Positions 7,736 through 17,073 are shown, numbered from the stretch's first letter. The stretch: 64,000 nt of DNA from Bacillus sp. OV322 (GCF_900112495.1 NZ_FOMA01000005.1:186001-250000), one strand, 5' to 3'. Translations and numbers: made by a program. Notes: generated from the sequence alone by a model not told the origin.

Positions 7736-7771
7736 AAATAACCGTAAAGAATTTCTTATGGGAAGGGTAAT

Positions 7772-8018
7772 ATGGAACAAATTAATTTTTTTGAAAACAG
7801 TCTTTTTTATGAAAAGGTAGAGAAAACTTTCTCAGAACACAAAAAGCTAATTAAAGAACGTATGCCCGAAGCTTCATCACATTGGAAGTTCCGCTGTCCC
7901 TAATAGCCTTACAAAGGGTGATTTAGATATACAAGTGCGTGTAAATTCTGAACAATTTCAGACACTCTCAGCATTATACGAACTTAATGAAGGTAGTGTA
8001 AAAACGGACTGGTTGATA
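7772..8018 (+). pseudogene. Second GrpB-family gene, frameshifted and cut by an IS
   Basis: ATG at 7772 follows GGAAGGG. The first frame reads NSLFYEKVEKTFSEHKKLIK and stops near 7903. The adjacent frame supplies HHIGSSAVPNSLTKGDLDIQ, the GrpB signature, from about 7875. The gene is then interrupted at 8018 by the left inverted repeat of an IS3-family element, and no 3' part is found beyond it. Confidence 0.75.
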
Positions 8019-8945
8019 TTGTCCCCTTTAAGTAGACATCCAAAAAAACCTTCATCTTACCATGAAGAAAAGAGTGCTACTTGGAGGGGATTTTTCTATG
8101 GCGAAGAAAGGACAAACTTTTAATACCTATTCAGATGAGTTCAAACTTAAGGCCGTTATGAAATATGTAAATGGTTCAAAGAGCTATAAAGCATTGGCTG
8201 AAGAAATGGGGATCCGTAATTGCAGTCAGCTTAAAGTATGGGTCGAAAAATGGAAACAAGGTGTTCCTTTTGATGTAAGAAAGGATGTGTCAAATCCTTT
8301 AAAAGGCAGACCAAGAACTACATTTAAGTCGGAATTTGGGCGGGAGCGTATAACAGATGAATTAAATGAAATGGGGATACAATCAATCATTCGGAAAAAG
8401 AGAAAACGTCATGGTCAGAGTCCGTCAGTCTTCTTTCCTAACCGACTGAAGAGGAACTTCAAGGCTATGGGACCTCAACAGAAGATGGTCACAGATATTA
8501 CTTATGTATCCGTCGAAAAGAATTTTATTATTTATCTGTTATCCAGGATCTTTTCAATAATGAAATAGTAAGTTGGGTGTTATCCAAGAGAAACAAAGAA
8601 AAAAGACGTTGATGGAGCTTTTTTACATTCAGACCAAGGCTTCCAATATACGTCAAAGCTGTATAACAACCGATTAGATGCGTTTGGAATTAAGGGCAGA
8701 CATTCTCGTAAGGGAAACTGTTTAGAATAATGCCTGTGTAGAAACGTTTTTCTCCCACCTCAAAACAGAAAAATTGTATGTAAATAAGTGTACTTCTGGA
8801 GAAGAACTAGAACAAGCTCTTGATGAGTACATTTATCACTACAACTACAAACGAAGACAAAAGAAACTTAAAAAACGCGCGCCGATTGAATATCGACACG
8901 CGCTTGTTGCTTAGTTTTTTTATGTTGTCTACTTGACAGGGACAA
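8019..8945 (+). mobile_element. IS3-family (IS150-like) insertion sequence, internally deleted
   Basis: The left end TTGTCCCCTTTAAGTAGACA and the inverted right end TTGTCCCTGTCAAGTAGACA match in 17 of 20 positions. No target duplication is seen: the left flank ends GATA and the right flank starts GACC, so a deletion next to the element is likely. It separates the GrpB relic from a YjcZ gene. Confidence 0.8.
8098..8914 (+). pseudogene. IS3-family transposase, deleted and frameshifted
   Basis: ATG at 8098 starts an OrfA-like helix-turn-helix protein (YSDEFKLKAVMKYVNGSKSY, then EMGIRNCSQLKVWVEKW) that runs without its usual end into part of OrfB (KRNFKAMGPQQKMVTDITYV, the DDE-domain start). After the stop at 8568, further OrfB pieces occur in shifted frames: LHSDQGFQYTSKLYNNRLDA, VETFFSHLKTEKLYVNK and DEYIYHYNYKRRQKKLKKRA. 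The first catalytic Asp survives, but the fold is broken by several deletions, so it is inactive. Confidence 0.85.
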
Positions 8946-8994
8946 GACCATATAAGGGTTTTTCCCATTAACAGACTTTGTGCCGTCAAATTGA

Positions 8995-9123
8995 TTAATA
9001 GCCGCCGCCCATGAAGCAAGAGCAACCGATGATGATTAACAAGATAAACAATACTACGATTAGAGCAAATCCACTACCATAGCCGCCACCATTTCCGCCA
9101 CCATATCCATATCCATTTGCCAT
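8995..9123 (-). CDS. YjcZ-family sporulation peptide
   Basis: A 42-residue protein starting at 9123 behind AAGGGGTGG. A Gly/Tyr/Asn-rich N-terminus ([18 protein letters not shown]) leads into a single membrane helix ([18 protein letters not shown]) and the end FMGGGY. This layout defines the YjcZ/YhaL-type peptides found in many spore formers. It lies right beside the IS right end and may owe its position to that rearrangement. A second copy is at 37840. Confidence 0.85.
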   Translation of the reverse strand: MANGYGYGGGNGGGYGSGFALIVVLFILLIIIGCSCFMGGGY

Positions 9124-9229
9124 ATTATCCACCCCTTCGTAAATTCTTGGTGTCACTCAATTTATCCTATGTACAAGCAATCACGACGGACAGGGCTTTT
9201 AACAAGATTTTTGTCCATTTTTGCAACCA

Positions 9230-9257
9230 AAAAGCGCAGGTGTTAGGCTGCGCTTTT
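9230..9257. other. Hairpin in the 9124-9535 gap
   Basis: AAAAGCGCAG pairs with CTGCGCTTTT across eight bases, with T/A flanks, so it could terminate in either direction. Nothing else is seen in this gap. Confidence 0.5.
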
Positions 9258-9535
9258 CAGAGGAGTAAATGTCTGGATCGGAGTTGTTTTGGGTTGATCA
9301 GCTTACTTTAATTTATGCCGTAATATCGAAACGGACAAGGTAATCTGCCTTATTTGCGCAAAATTAAACAACTACCCTTCTGAAGAGTAGTGGTATAAGC
9401 TTCTTATTTAAAATTTGTTACAGTAAAATATCAGCATATTAGTGATATCATAAAGTCTCTTAATTTTAAAGGAATTTCATAGAAATTAATGGAAATCCTA
9501 TTGGATTGCACTAACAAAAAGTGAGGGCCTAAATT

Positions 9536-9826
9536 ATGAAATATAAAACTAAGCTTATTGTGCTGATATCTCTTTATCTAATTTGGGTTATAGGCACTGC
9601 CATACCTGTAATGTTAATTGATGAAAATTATATTCTCTATCATCAGGGACCAGATTATTCTAATTATTCTATTATAATCTTAAAGATAGGTTTATTTATA
9701 ATACCGGTATTTTAATTATGTACCCCAAATCGAAAGCACGCCCTTCAAGTGCTTTGTATGGGTCTATCAGCTTTCTTTTTAGTAATTTTTATTCTGTTGG
9801 AAGATTTTAACCCTATTTTTATGTAG
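9536..9826 (+). pseudogene. Small membrane protein with an in-frame stop
   Basis: ATG at 9536 starts KYKTKLIVLISLYLIWVIGT (membrane helix), then a second hydrophobic stretch IIILKIGLFIIPVF and TAA at 9713. The same frame continues without another stop as KHALQVLCMGLSAFFLVIF and ILLEDFNPIFM to TAG at 9824. The continuation has helix-like composition, so the TAA looks like a nonsense mutation in a three-helix protein of about 96 residues. If not, the product is a 59-residue membrane peptide. Confidence 0.5.
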
Positions 9827-9968
9827 GAGGTAAATAATATTTTTTAGGGCTGTCGATAGATATCAATGGCTTTTTAATTTAAATAATACAGAGACAAACA
9901 TAGTATACTAGCAGGCTAAATGTGCGTGAAGAAGGAACTAGTAAAATTCCTTTGAAGGTGGTTTCTTT

Positions 9969-10126
9969 TTGAATTATAAATCTTTTATTTTGTTTTGTTA
10001 GGTGCGATAGTAACGTTTCTTATTATAAGCTTGTTTAAAGGGAATGTTGAATGGGATAATTTAATCCCTATTATAGTTGGTGGACTAATTGGTACTGCCT
10101 TTGCTTCTTATAAAGGCAGGACTTAA
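9969..10126 (+). pseudogene. Small two-helix membrane protein, frameshifted
   Basis: TTG at 9969 behind AAGGTGG reads NYKSFILFC and stops. The neighbouring frame encodes LLGAIVTFLIISLFKGNVEW, then DNLIPIIVGGLIGTAFASYK, ending GRT at 10126. One missing base in the T-rich stretch near 9985-10000 separates them. Family unknown. Confidence 0.45.
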
Positions 10127-10252
10127 TAAGGATGTGAAGATTTCTACTTTAACTACCATGAAAATAAGTTTCTTTAAAAAAGAAAAATGAAAATTCTTAA
10201 GAAGACCCTGCTCAATCGTTTTTAAAAAAGAGGAGAGCAGCGTTAACTATAT

Positions 10253-10655
10253 ATGAAAAATGATGTGATTTTAAATAAGATTAGCTTGATTGAGCGCTGC
10301 ATGAAACGCATTCAAGATGTTTATGGCAACGATGCTAGCAGCCTAAAAGACTTCACTAAACAAGACTCCATCATACTCAATATCCAACGAGCCTGTGAAG
10401 CATCCATCGACTTGGCTATGCATATTGTGGCTGACCAGAGTTTGGGATTGCCTCAAAGCAGCAGAGATTCGTTTGATATGCTTCACGTTTCCTTAATTAT
10501 TGATGAACATACAGTTAAACGCCTTAAAGCCATGGTGGGTTTTAGGAACATATCTGTTCATGTATCAGACAATTAATATAGACATACTGCAGCAAATTGT
10601 TGAAAATCACCTCGGAGATTTTACTGACTATACAAAGCAAATCCTAAAATTCTGA
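10253..10655 (+). pseudogene. hepT: HepT/DUF86-family toxin, frameshifted after the RX4H motif
   Basis: ATG at 10253. The helical protein (ISLIERCMKRIQDVYGND, SIILNIQRACEASIDLAMHI, SFDMLHVSLIIDEHTVKRL) ends GFRNISVH, the RX4H RNase motif of HEPN-type HepT. The frame then stops at VSDN. The next frame carries the expected tail YQTINIDILQQIVENHLGDF, then TDYTKQILKF to 10655. Two bases seem lost after the His codon (10559-10561), removing the HDY-type tyrosine context that MntA AMPylates in studied pairs. No MntA nucleotidyltransferase gene lies next to it. Confidence 0.75.
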
Positions 10656-10667
10656 AAAAGGGGTTTT

Positions 10668-10832
10668 ATGATGGAATACAAAATCCGGGTTTATGACTTA
10701 CATACAAATAAAGAAACAATCAAACTAGATGAGGTTTTTGAAACTAAAGATGAGGCTGAAGCTGCGATTGAAAAACTGGAACTTCAGTATCCAGAAAAAT
10801 ATGAGTATGTGAAGGTTCCTGTAAAAAACTAA
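10668..10832 (+). CDS. Small acidic protein of unknown function
   Basis: ATG at 10668 (a second ATG follows directly) with AAAAGGGG five bases upstream. The 54-residue product (YKIRVYDLHTNKETIKLDEV, then EAEAAIEKLELQYPEKYEY) has a beta-beta-alpha-beta pattern like many small group-specific Bacillus proteins. It starts 13 bases after the hepT relic. Function unknown. Confidence 0.6.
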   Translation: MMEYKIRVYDLHTNKETIKLDEVFETKDEAEAAIEKLELQYPEKYEYVKVPVKN

Positions 10833-11018
10833 TAATTGCAGACCCTGCCCTAGCTATATTTTAGCTGCTACGCTAACAGAATAATAAAACATAATATAAT
10901 TATGTAAAAAACTGGATATGTCCAGCCGCTGTATGAAAATAGCATGTATGGTGCATGTTAAAGGTAAAATGCTTTTCTGTAGCATGACTCCGTTTCAGGA
11001 CTGGCTGGTGATTAACAA

Positions 11019-11327
11019 GTGAATAAATGTATTGTGTATTTCCTATACCTTGCAGCAGGATTTTTCCTTTTCTTTTCGTATTCAGGATTTGCAGAAGGGG
11101 AACTGTCAGGGTCTGTAGAAAAAGCTTACGTAGCTAAAAAAACAAAAGAGATTGTAGCAGAAGAAATGGGCATGAATGTTGTCGAAAAAACAAATTACGA
11201 AATTTTGCTTTCCTCTGGATACAGGATTTCCGTCCCTAAAGAATATTATGATAGTTTATCAAAAGGTGAACCGGTGACAATTTTAAAGAAAAACCATGAA
11301 GCAAAGTTAATTTCTATTAAATATTGA
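11019..11327 (+). CDS. Small exported protein of unknown function
   Basis: GTG start; the upstream sequence offers only a weak ribosome site. A signal peptide (CIVYFLYLAAGFFLFFSYSG, cut near FAEG) precedes about 75 charged residues ending in a KGEPVTILKKNHEAKLISI strand. No known domain. A MITE-like repeat begins seven bases after the stop. Confidence 0.5.
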   Translation: MNKCIVYFLYLAAGFFLFFSYSGFAEGELSGSVEKAYVAKKTKEIVAEEMGMNVVEKTNYEILLSSGYRISVPKEYYDSLSKGEPVTILKKNHEAKLISIKY

Positions 11328-11333
11328 TATTAA

Positions 11334-11552
11334 AAGGCTCTTTTCTTAAAGATTGTTGTTTATTTATATGTTCTCGCTGTTAAACCGGGTTGATTGGAGT
11401 GTACTGTACGAGACTCCTGCAGAATTAGAGGGAAGGTGATACCCCGGAAAGCGCCGCTGAGGATGCTCACCGCCCGCACCGCGCGTAAGAGGGCACCCTA
11501 GAGCGGAAATCAGCCCCTTGTTCCTTAACAACAAAGTTTACGAAAACAGCCT
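11334..11552 (+). repeat. MITE-like dispersed repeat, copy 1
   Basis: Starts AAGGCTCTTTTCTTAAAGAT and ends GTTTACGAAAACAGCCT. The ends form an imperfect 24-bp inverted repeat (20 of 24 match). The GC-rich middle encodes nothing. Five more copies occur in the window, in both orientations. Confidence 0.8.
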
Positions 11553-11573
11553 AATAAAAAAATACTGTTCTCT

Positions 11574-11620
11574 AGCACCCCCAGAATAACTTGCGGAAAA
11601 CAAGGAAATCTGGGGGTGCT
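11574..11620. other. Long hairpin before the SNF2 gene
   Basis: AGCACCCCCAGA pairs perfectly with TCTGGGGGTGCT across 23 bases. No T-run follows on either strand, so it is not a clear terminator. Confidence 0.5.
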
Positions 11621-11789
11621 GCCGTATTATCTGCCATCATTATTTGTGTTACAATTGTTCAGGATATAAACTACAAGAATTGTCTAGTTAATGAAGCCTT
11701 TGGTTGTTTTTTCATTTCTCTATCTTAAAACAGGTATTTTATCATTAATTTAGTTTTGTTACAGACACTCACCGGAAGGAGCAAATCTC

Positions 11790-14700
11790 TTGAATATAAA
11801 ACTAACAAAGAAAATCATCAAAGAATTATGCGGAACAGTCTCCTTCAAACGAGGTGAGGCTTTTTACACAGCAAAAAAAGTTGAATTTGAAACAATCAAT
11901 ACCGATCGCTGTGAAGCAACGGTGACTGGCAAAGAAGAGTTCAGGGTAATTGTCCAAAGTGAAGAAAGCGGAGGTTTCAGCACCTCCTGTACTTGTCCCT
12001 CGCTTGCTTCCTTTCAAAGGAAGTGTCAGCATGTTGCCGCTGTTTTGCTGACGATATTTGAACATAAACATTCCCTTTCTTCACTTTCAAATCCAAAGCA
12101 TGCTGGATTTGAAAGTGAAGAAGGAGAAAACGGCTGGCTTGATTTATTCAGCGAAAAACCAATACCACAAACCAGGCACCAGCTGCACTTTGAAACCAGG
12201 CAAGTGATCCATACGGAATTCATATGCAAACTCCTCGATGCAGATGAAAAGATTGTAATTGGTATAGAAATGAAACTGAATTCAAAAAAAATCGATCATA
12301 TCTATGGTTTTTTGGAAGATATAAAAAGGCGGGAAAGGGATTTCTCATCATATTCTTTCATATATAATCCCTCCCTTCATTGCTTTTCGGAAGAAGCAGA
12401 CACTGTTTTACAGCACTTAGTTCAAGTGACTTCCGATAAAGTAGTATACAGCAATCCTCCTTCAGATCGATATATTCATTCAAGCAGTGAGGAAGTATTG
12501 CTAATTCCTCCAACAGCATGGAAATTGCTTGCTCCCGTGCTGGCGAATTTTTCTTCGGTCAAATTCGAAGATCAGCTGAATGCCTATAATCGACTTGTAA
12601 TAACCAAAGAATTACTTCCTTTGCAATTTGCCTTTTCAGAAAGCTCGGGAAATGATTATCAGCTCAAGATAAATGGCATGCAGAGCGTCCAAATTTTGGA
12701 TGACTATCATTCTGTTTTTTGTGAAGGGAAATTCTTTCAGCTGACAGATGAGGACTTCAAACGTCTCTGTGAATTACAGCAAATGCAAAAGCAATCCGGA
12801 CACCATGTCATTCCGATTTCAGGCAGTCAAGCAGGTTTTTTTCTTGAGAAAGTAGTTCCTGGCTTAAAAAAATTGGGTCAGGTCCAAATTTCAAAAGCCA
12901 TAACATCACAGGTTATGAAAACGCCGCTGATTGCAAAGCTTTATTTGGATCGGGTGAAGAATCGCCTGCTTGCTGGGCTAGAATTTCACTATGGCGGGAT
13001 AGTGATTAACCCGCTAGAAAGCATGGAATCACCGGGTTCCCTACTTGTTAGAGATATTGAAAAAGAAGAATCTATTTTGGAAGTAATGGAGAACAGCTCG
13101 TTTGCCAAAACAGATGGCGGCTATTTTATGCAAAACGAAGAGCTGGAATATGAGTTTTTGTATCATGCAGTGCCAAAACTTCAAAAGCTTGTGCAGATCT
13201 ATGCGACAACGGCAGTCAGAAACCGGATTTTCAAAGGGACATCAAGACCTCAAATCAGTGTGAGGATAAAGAAAGAACGGACAGATTGGCTGGAGTTTAC
13301 ATTTGAAATGGATGGAATTCCTGAAAAAGAAATACGCGACCTTTTACTCGCCTTAGAAGAAAAAAGAAAATATTACAGGATGAAAAATGGGTCACTATTC
13401 TCTCTGGAAACAAGGGAAATAGAAGAGATCAACAGGTTTTTGAACGCTGCTCCAAAACAGAGGCAGGATCTCGAAAGTTCATGGGAAATGCCCATTGTAA
13501 AAAGCCTGGCTTTTCTTGATGCTTCTGGAGAAAGCGATGTTTTTTTGCTTGAAGAGTCGTTTCGTCAATTTCTTGAAAAAATCAGCAATCCCGCATTGCT
13601 CGATGCTAAGATTCCACAGAGCCTAAAGACCATTCTGCGGGATTATCAGGTACATGGCTACAAATGGATGAAAGCATTGGCAGGATATGGTTTTGGCGGG
13701 ATTTTAGCAGATGATATGGGGCTCGGCAAAACACTGCAGAGCATCTCCTATCTCCTGTCAGAGCTCCCTGTAATCAGAAAAAAGAAGCAGCCGGCACTTG
13801 TTGTCTGTCCTTCATCGTTAACATACAACTGGCTCAGTGAAATGATGAAATTTGCTCCGGACATTCAAGCTGCAGTATCAGATGGCAGCCAAGCGGAAAG
13901 AATCCAGCTTCAAAACAATATAAGTGAACTGGATGTAATTATTACCTCATATCCTCTTCTCAGAAGAGATATCCAGTGGTTTGAGAAGCAAAGCTTCCAT
14001 ACCGTATTTTTTGATGAGGCACAGGCTTTTAAGAATCCTGCTACCCAAACCGCCAGGGCAGTAAAAAAAATCCACGCAGATCACCGTTTTGCACTGACTG
14101 GGACGCCTGTGGAAAATGCAAGTGAGGAGCTGTGGTCCATTTTTCATGTTGTATTTCCGGAATTATTCCTGGGTTTAAAGGAGTATAGTAACCTGACAAG
14201 AAAAACGATTGCCAGGAGAATCCGCCCATTTATGCTCAGAAGGCTGAAAAAGGATATCCTCGAAGAACTGCCAGGGAAAATGGAGCTTATAGAAACAGCT
14301 GACCTGCTTCCAGATCAAAGAAAGCTATATGCTGCTTATCTGGCTAAGCTTCGGCATGACACATTAAAGCATCTTGATAAAGATACACTCCGGAAAAATC
14401 GGATCAAAATTCTGGCAGGATTGACAAGGCTGCGCCAAATTTGCTGCCACCCTGCATTATTTGTGGATGGATATGAAGGAAGCTCTGCTAAATTTAACCA
14501 GCTGCTTCAAATCATAGAAGAATCCAGACTCACAGGCCGAAGAGTGCTGATTTTTTCCCAATTTACAAAAATGCTGGAGCTGATAGGAAAGGAATTTTCA
14601 GGTAAAGGCTATCCTTTTTTCTATCTTGACGGCCACACACGCCCGGATGAGAGATTGGACATCTGCAGCAGGTTTAACACTGGAGAACGTGACTTTTTCC

Positions 14701-14999
14701 TAATTTCCCTGAAAGCTGGCGGAACAGGACTCAACCTTACCGGAGCGGATACTGTCATTTTATATGATAACTGGTGGAACCCGGCAGTAGAGATGCAGGC
14801 TGCCGACCGGGCGCACCGTATTGGCCAAAAAAACATTGTCCAGGTAATTAAGCTCGTTGCCCGCGGTACAATTGAAGAAAAAATGAATGAACTTCAGGAG
14901 AAAAAAAAGCATCTTATTGAGGATATTATTGATTCTGAAGAAAATAAAAAAAATGCGGCACTTACAGAGGAAGACATCCGGAGCATTTTATTGATATAA
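11790..14999 (+). CDS. SWIM zinc-finger SNF2/RapA-type helicase-like ATPase
   Basis: TTG start eight bases after GGAAGGAG. Residues about 60-85 hold a SWIM motif (CTCPSL, then CQHVAAVLL). After a roughly 500-residue middle region comes the two-lobed SNF2 motor: DYQVHGYKWM (about 617), DDMGLGKT Walker A (about 640), FFDEAQAFKNP DExx box (about 740), ALTGTPVENA, then IFSQFTKMLEL, DGHTRPDERL, KAGGTGLNLTGA and AADRAHRIGQ (arginine finger). At 1069 residues it has the length of the large Bacillus SNF2/SWIM proteins related to YwqA. It should remodel nucleic acid-protein complexes using ATP. Intact, with its own terminator. Confidence 0.9.
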   Translation: MNIKLTKKIIKELCGTVSFKRGEAFYTAKKVEFETINTDRCEATVTGKEEFRVIVQSEESGGFSTSCTCPSLASFQRKCQHVAAVLLTIFEHKHSLSSLSNPKHAGFESEEGENGWLDLFSEKPIPQTRHQLHFETRQVIHTEFICKLLDADEKIVIGIEMKLNSKKIDHIYGFLEDIKRRERDFSSYSFIYNPSLHCFSEEADTVLQHLVQVTSDKVVYSNPPSDRYIHSSSEEVLLIPPTAWKLLAPVLANFSSVKFEDQLNAYNRLVITKELLPLQFAFSESSGNDYQLKINGMQSVQILDDYHSVFCEGKFFQLTDEDFKRLCELQQMQKQSGHHVIPISGSQAGFFLEKVVPGLKKLGQVQISKAITSQVMKTPLIAKLYLDRVKNRLLAGLEFHYGGIVINPLESMESPGSLLVRDIEKEESILEVMENSSFAKTDGGYFMQNEELEYEFLYHAVPKLQKLVQIYATTAVRNRIFKGTSRPQISVRIKKERTDWLEFTFEMDGIPEKEIRDLLLALEEKRKYYRMKNGSLFSLETREIEEINRFLNAAPKQRQDLESSWEMPIVKSLAFLDASGESDVFLLEESFRQFLEKISNPALLDAKIPQSLKTILRDYQVHGYKWMKALAGYGFGGILADDMGLGKTLQSISYLLSELPVIRKKKQPALVVCPSSLTYNWLSEMMKFAPDIQAAVSDGSQAERIQLQNNISELDVIITSYPLLRRDIQWFEKQSFHTVFFDEAQAFKNPATQTARAVKKIHADHRFALTGTPVENASEELWSIFHVVFPELFLGLKEYSNLTRKTIARRIRPFMLRRLKKDILEELPGKMELIETADLLPDQRKLYAAYLAKLRHDTLKHLDKDTLRKNRIKILAGLTRLRQICCHPALFVDGYEGSSAKFNQLLQIIEESRLTGRRVLIFSQFTKMLELIGKEFSGKGYPFFYLDGHTRPDERLDICSRFNTGERDFFLISLKAGGTGLNLTGADTVILYDNWWNPAVEMQAADRAHRIGQKNIVQVIKLVARGTIEEKMNELQEKKKHLIEDIIDSEENKKNAALTEEDIRSILLI

Positions 15000-15047
15000 A
15001 GGGCCATCTAATGGCAGAAATTAAATGTAAGAGAACACTCACCTGGA

Positions 15048-15080
15048 GCCAGCAAATTAATATTTGCTGGCTTGTTTTTT
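15048..15080 (+). terminator. Terminator after the SNF2 gene
   Basis: GCCAGCAAAT pairs with ATTTGCTGGC, followed by TTGTTTTTT. Confidence 0.8.
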
Positions 15081-15182
15081 GCTGCAGCAGGTTTGCTTAG
15101 TGTGTTTGGCAGAATAAAATCTATTAATAGAAGCATACTATCTCTCGCTAAGATTTTCGTTTTCAGTAAAGGAGAAATAGTG

Positions 15183-15866
15183 ATGCAGGGATCTCTAGAA
15201 ATAATAATCAGGACCTTTACATCCTTTCTTTTGCTTTGGATTTTTATTTCGCTGATTGGCAAACAGGCAATCGCACACAGGTCGAACCATTTATATATTG
15301 CTTCGATTACAATGGGTACGATTGGCGGAAATCTTGCTTTTAATATCAAAATTAAATTTTTGTATTTTATTATCGCTCTTATTTTAATGGGAGCCATCGT
15401 TTATATATTGAACATCCTGGCCGCCAGAAACTCCAACTATCGAAAATGGATTGCAGGTGCACCATCAGTTTTAATAAAAGATGGAAAGCTGCATGAAAAT
15501 ACGATGAAAAAGATTGATTATTCATTGGATACTCTTATGCAGGATCTGCGCGGAAAAGATATCTTCGATGTGGAGGAAGTAGATTTCGCAATTCTTGAGT
15601 TAAATGGAACATTGTCCGTTAAAAAAAAGTCTCAGTTCCAGCCGCTGTCAAGGCAGTATTTGGATGGAGTGCTTAGGAGTGGTCCTATTGAATTAATCAT
15701 GGATGGCGTGATGCTCCCGGAAAATCTGGCGATGAGCAGATTCAGTGAAGAGTGGCTTATGGCTGAATTGAAAAAGAAAAAACTTTCAGTATCTGATATT
15801 TCCTATGCGGTGGCAGGATCGAAGGGCAATCTATATGTTGAACGATACGGGAAAGATTCTGAATAA
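15183..15866 (+). CDS. YetF/DUF421 family membrane protein
   Basis: ATG at 15183 with AAAGGAG seven bases upstream; the frame is open further 5' but lacks a ribosome site. Three membrane helices in the first 80 residues (TFTSFLLLWIFISLIG, LYIASITMGTIGGNLAF, FLYFIIALILMGAIVYI) precede two cytosolic repeats with the DUF421 signature (RKWIAGAPSVLIKDGKLHEN, then LMQDLRGKDIFDVEEVDFAI). Related B. subtilis proteins occur in the spore or vegetative membrane, without an assigned activity. 227 residues, normal length. Confidence 0.85.
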   Translation: MQGSLEIIIRTFTSFLLLWIFISLIGKQAIAHRSNHLYIASITMGTIGGNLAFNIKIKFLYFIIALILMGAIVYILNILAARNSNYRKWIAGAPSVLIKDGKLHENTMKKIDYSLDTLMQDLRGKDIFDVEEVDFAILELNGTLSVKKKSQFQPLSRQYLDGVLRSGPIELIMDGVMLPENLAMSRFSEEWLMAELKKKKLSVSDISYAVAGSKGNLYVERYGKDSE

Positions 15867-15929
15867 CAGATCAGTTTCTATTTAAAAGATATGGCATAGA
15901 TAGTATGATGATAAATAGAATACTTTCCT

Positions 15930-16703
15930 ATGAAAGGGGGTTTTTGTATTTATTATCTTAATGACAAAACGGCTATCATTACAGGAGTGAGCCATGAAAA
16001 AGGAATAGGGGCAGCGGTTTGCAGGAGGTTTGCTAAAGAAGGCGCAGATATCTTTTTCACTCATTGGTCTGCAGATACAGGCTGGCCAGAAAGCTTCCAA
16101 AAAGAAATAGAGGATTATGGTGTACGTAGTAATCATGCAGAAATAGACTTGTCTCATCCTGATGCTGCTGCCCATATTATGGATAGGGTGTCTGCTGTAA
16201 TGGACTTTCCTCAAATCCTGATAAACAATGCGGCACATTCTGTAAGAGACAGTTACAAGGAATTAAATGCAAAAATTCTGGATGATACATATGCTGTTAA
16301 TATGAGGTCAACCTTTTTGCTATGTACAGAATTTGCCCGCAGATCAATGGGTACGAAAAATGCGTCAGGCAGGATTATCAATATGACTTCAGGGCAGGCT
16401 TTAGGGCCGATGGTTAATGAGCTGGCTTATGCAGCAACTAAAGGAGCAATTTCAGCCTTTACAGTTTCATTGTCAGCAGAACTTGCGCCTTTAGGCATTA
16501 CAGTGAATGCTATTAATCCAGGGCCGACCGATACTGGCTGGATGACAGGCGAAATAAAGGAACACCTTCAGCCTAAGTTTCTTTCTGGACGCATGGGAAA
16601 ACCTGAGGATGCGGCGCGCTTAGCTGCATTTCTTGCAAGTGAAGAAGCCCAGTGGATCACAGGGCAGATTGTGAACTCTGAAGGCGGGTTCTTGCGAAGT
16701 TAA
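15930..16703 (+). CDS. Short-chain dehydrogenase/reductase (SDR)
   Basis: The Rossmann motif TGVSHEKGIG, INNAAHS, the catalytic YAATK and the NAINPGPTDTG loop identify a classical NAD(P)-dependent SDR. The segment EGGFLRS is the usual end. The start is odd: the ATG at 15930 is itself part of the GAAAGGGGG ribosome site, and no other ATG/GTG/TTG is in frame before the core. ATT at 15948 sits eight bases after that site and gives the expected N-terminus (IYYLNDKTAIITG). Translation from ATT is therefore possible. The substrate is unknown. Confidence 0.85.
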   Translation: MKGGFCIYYLNDKTAIITGVSHEKGIGAAVCRRFAKEGADIFFTHWSADTGWPESFQKEIEDYGVRSNHAEIDLSHPDAAAHIMDRVSAVMDFPQILINNAAHSVRDSYKELNAKILDDTYAVNMRSTFLLCTEFARRSMGTKNASGRIINMTSGQALGPMVNELAYAATKGAISAFTVSLSAELAPLGITVNAINPGPTDTGWMTGEIKEHLQPKFLSGRMGKPEDAARLAAFLASEEAQWITGQIVNSEGGFLRS

Positions 16704-16770
16704 AGGCAAAATTTAATAGCTTAGTATGAATGAACATTAAATGCCCCGCAGTGTGAAGTATCGGGACAGT

Positions 16771-16801
16771 AAAACGGCAGCGGCACCGCTGCCGTTTTAT
16801 G
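16771..16801. terminator. Terminator after the SDR gene
   Basis: AAAACGGCAGCGG pairs with CCGCTGCCGTTTT. The rest of the 16704-17073 gap shows only AT-rich sequence. Confidence 0.75.
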
Positions 16802-17073
16802 CTTTAGTAAGAGTCAACTTAACTTTTAATCCGTTTAGTAAGCGCTATACTTGATGCATGCCACCCCAGATTAATAATAGGACTTGAAGAATCGATTAAT
16901 TCAAGTTAATATACCGGTATTCTTTAAAAAGAGAAATACAACTTGCAGTCTGCCTTCGATTCTAATTTCATGATAGTACTTTATTTAGACTTAAATGGGA
17001 AGATGTGCAGCCAAATGGGCTTTATTTATAATAATGAGTTCAGAACGGCAAGTAATGAAAGGGAAAATTTTAT

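Noticed and set aside
8807..9025. 72-residue leftward ORF over the IS right end
   Set aside because: It reads the transposase and IS end backwards; no ribosome site or homology.
13947..14836. Leftward ORFs inside the SNF2 gene
   Set aside because: They are antisense shadows of conserved helicase motifs without ribosome sites.
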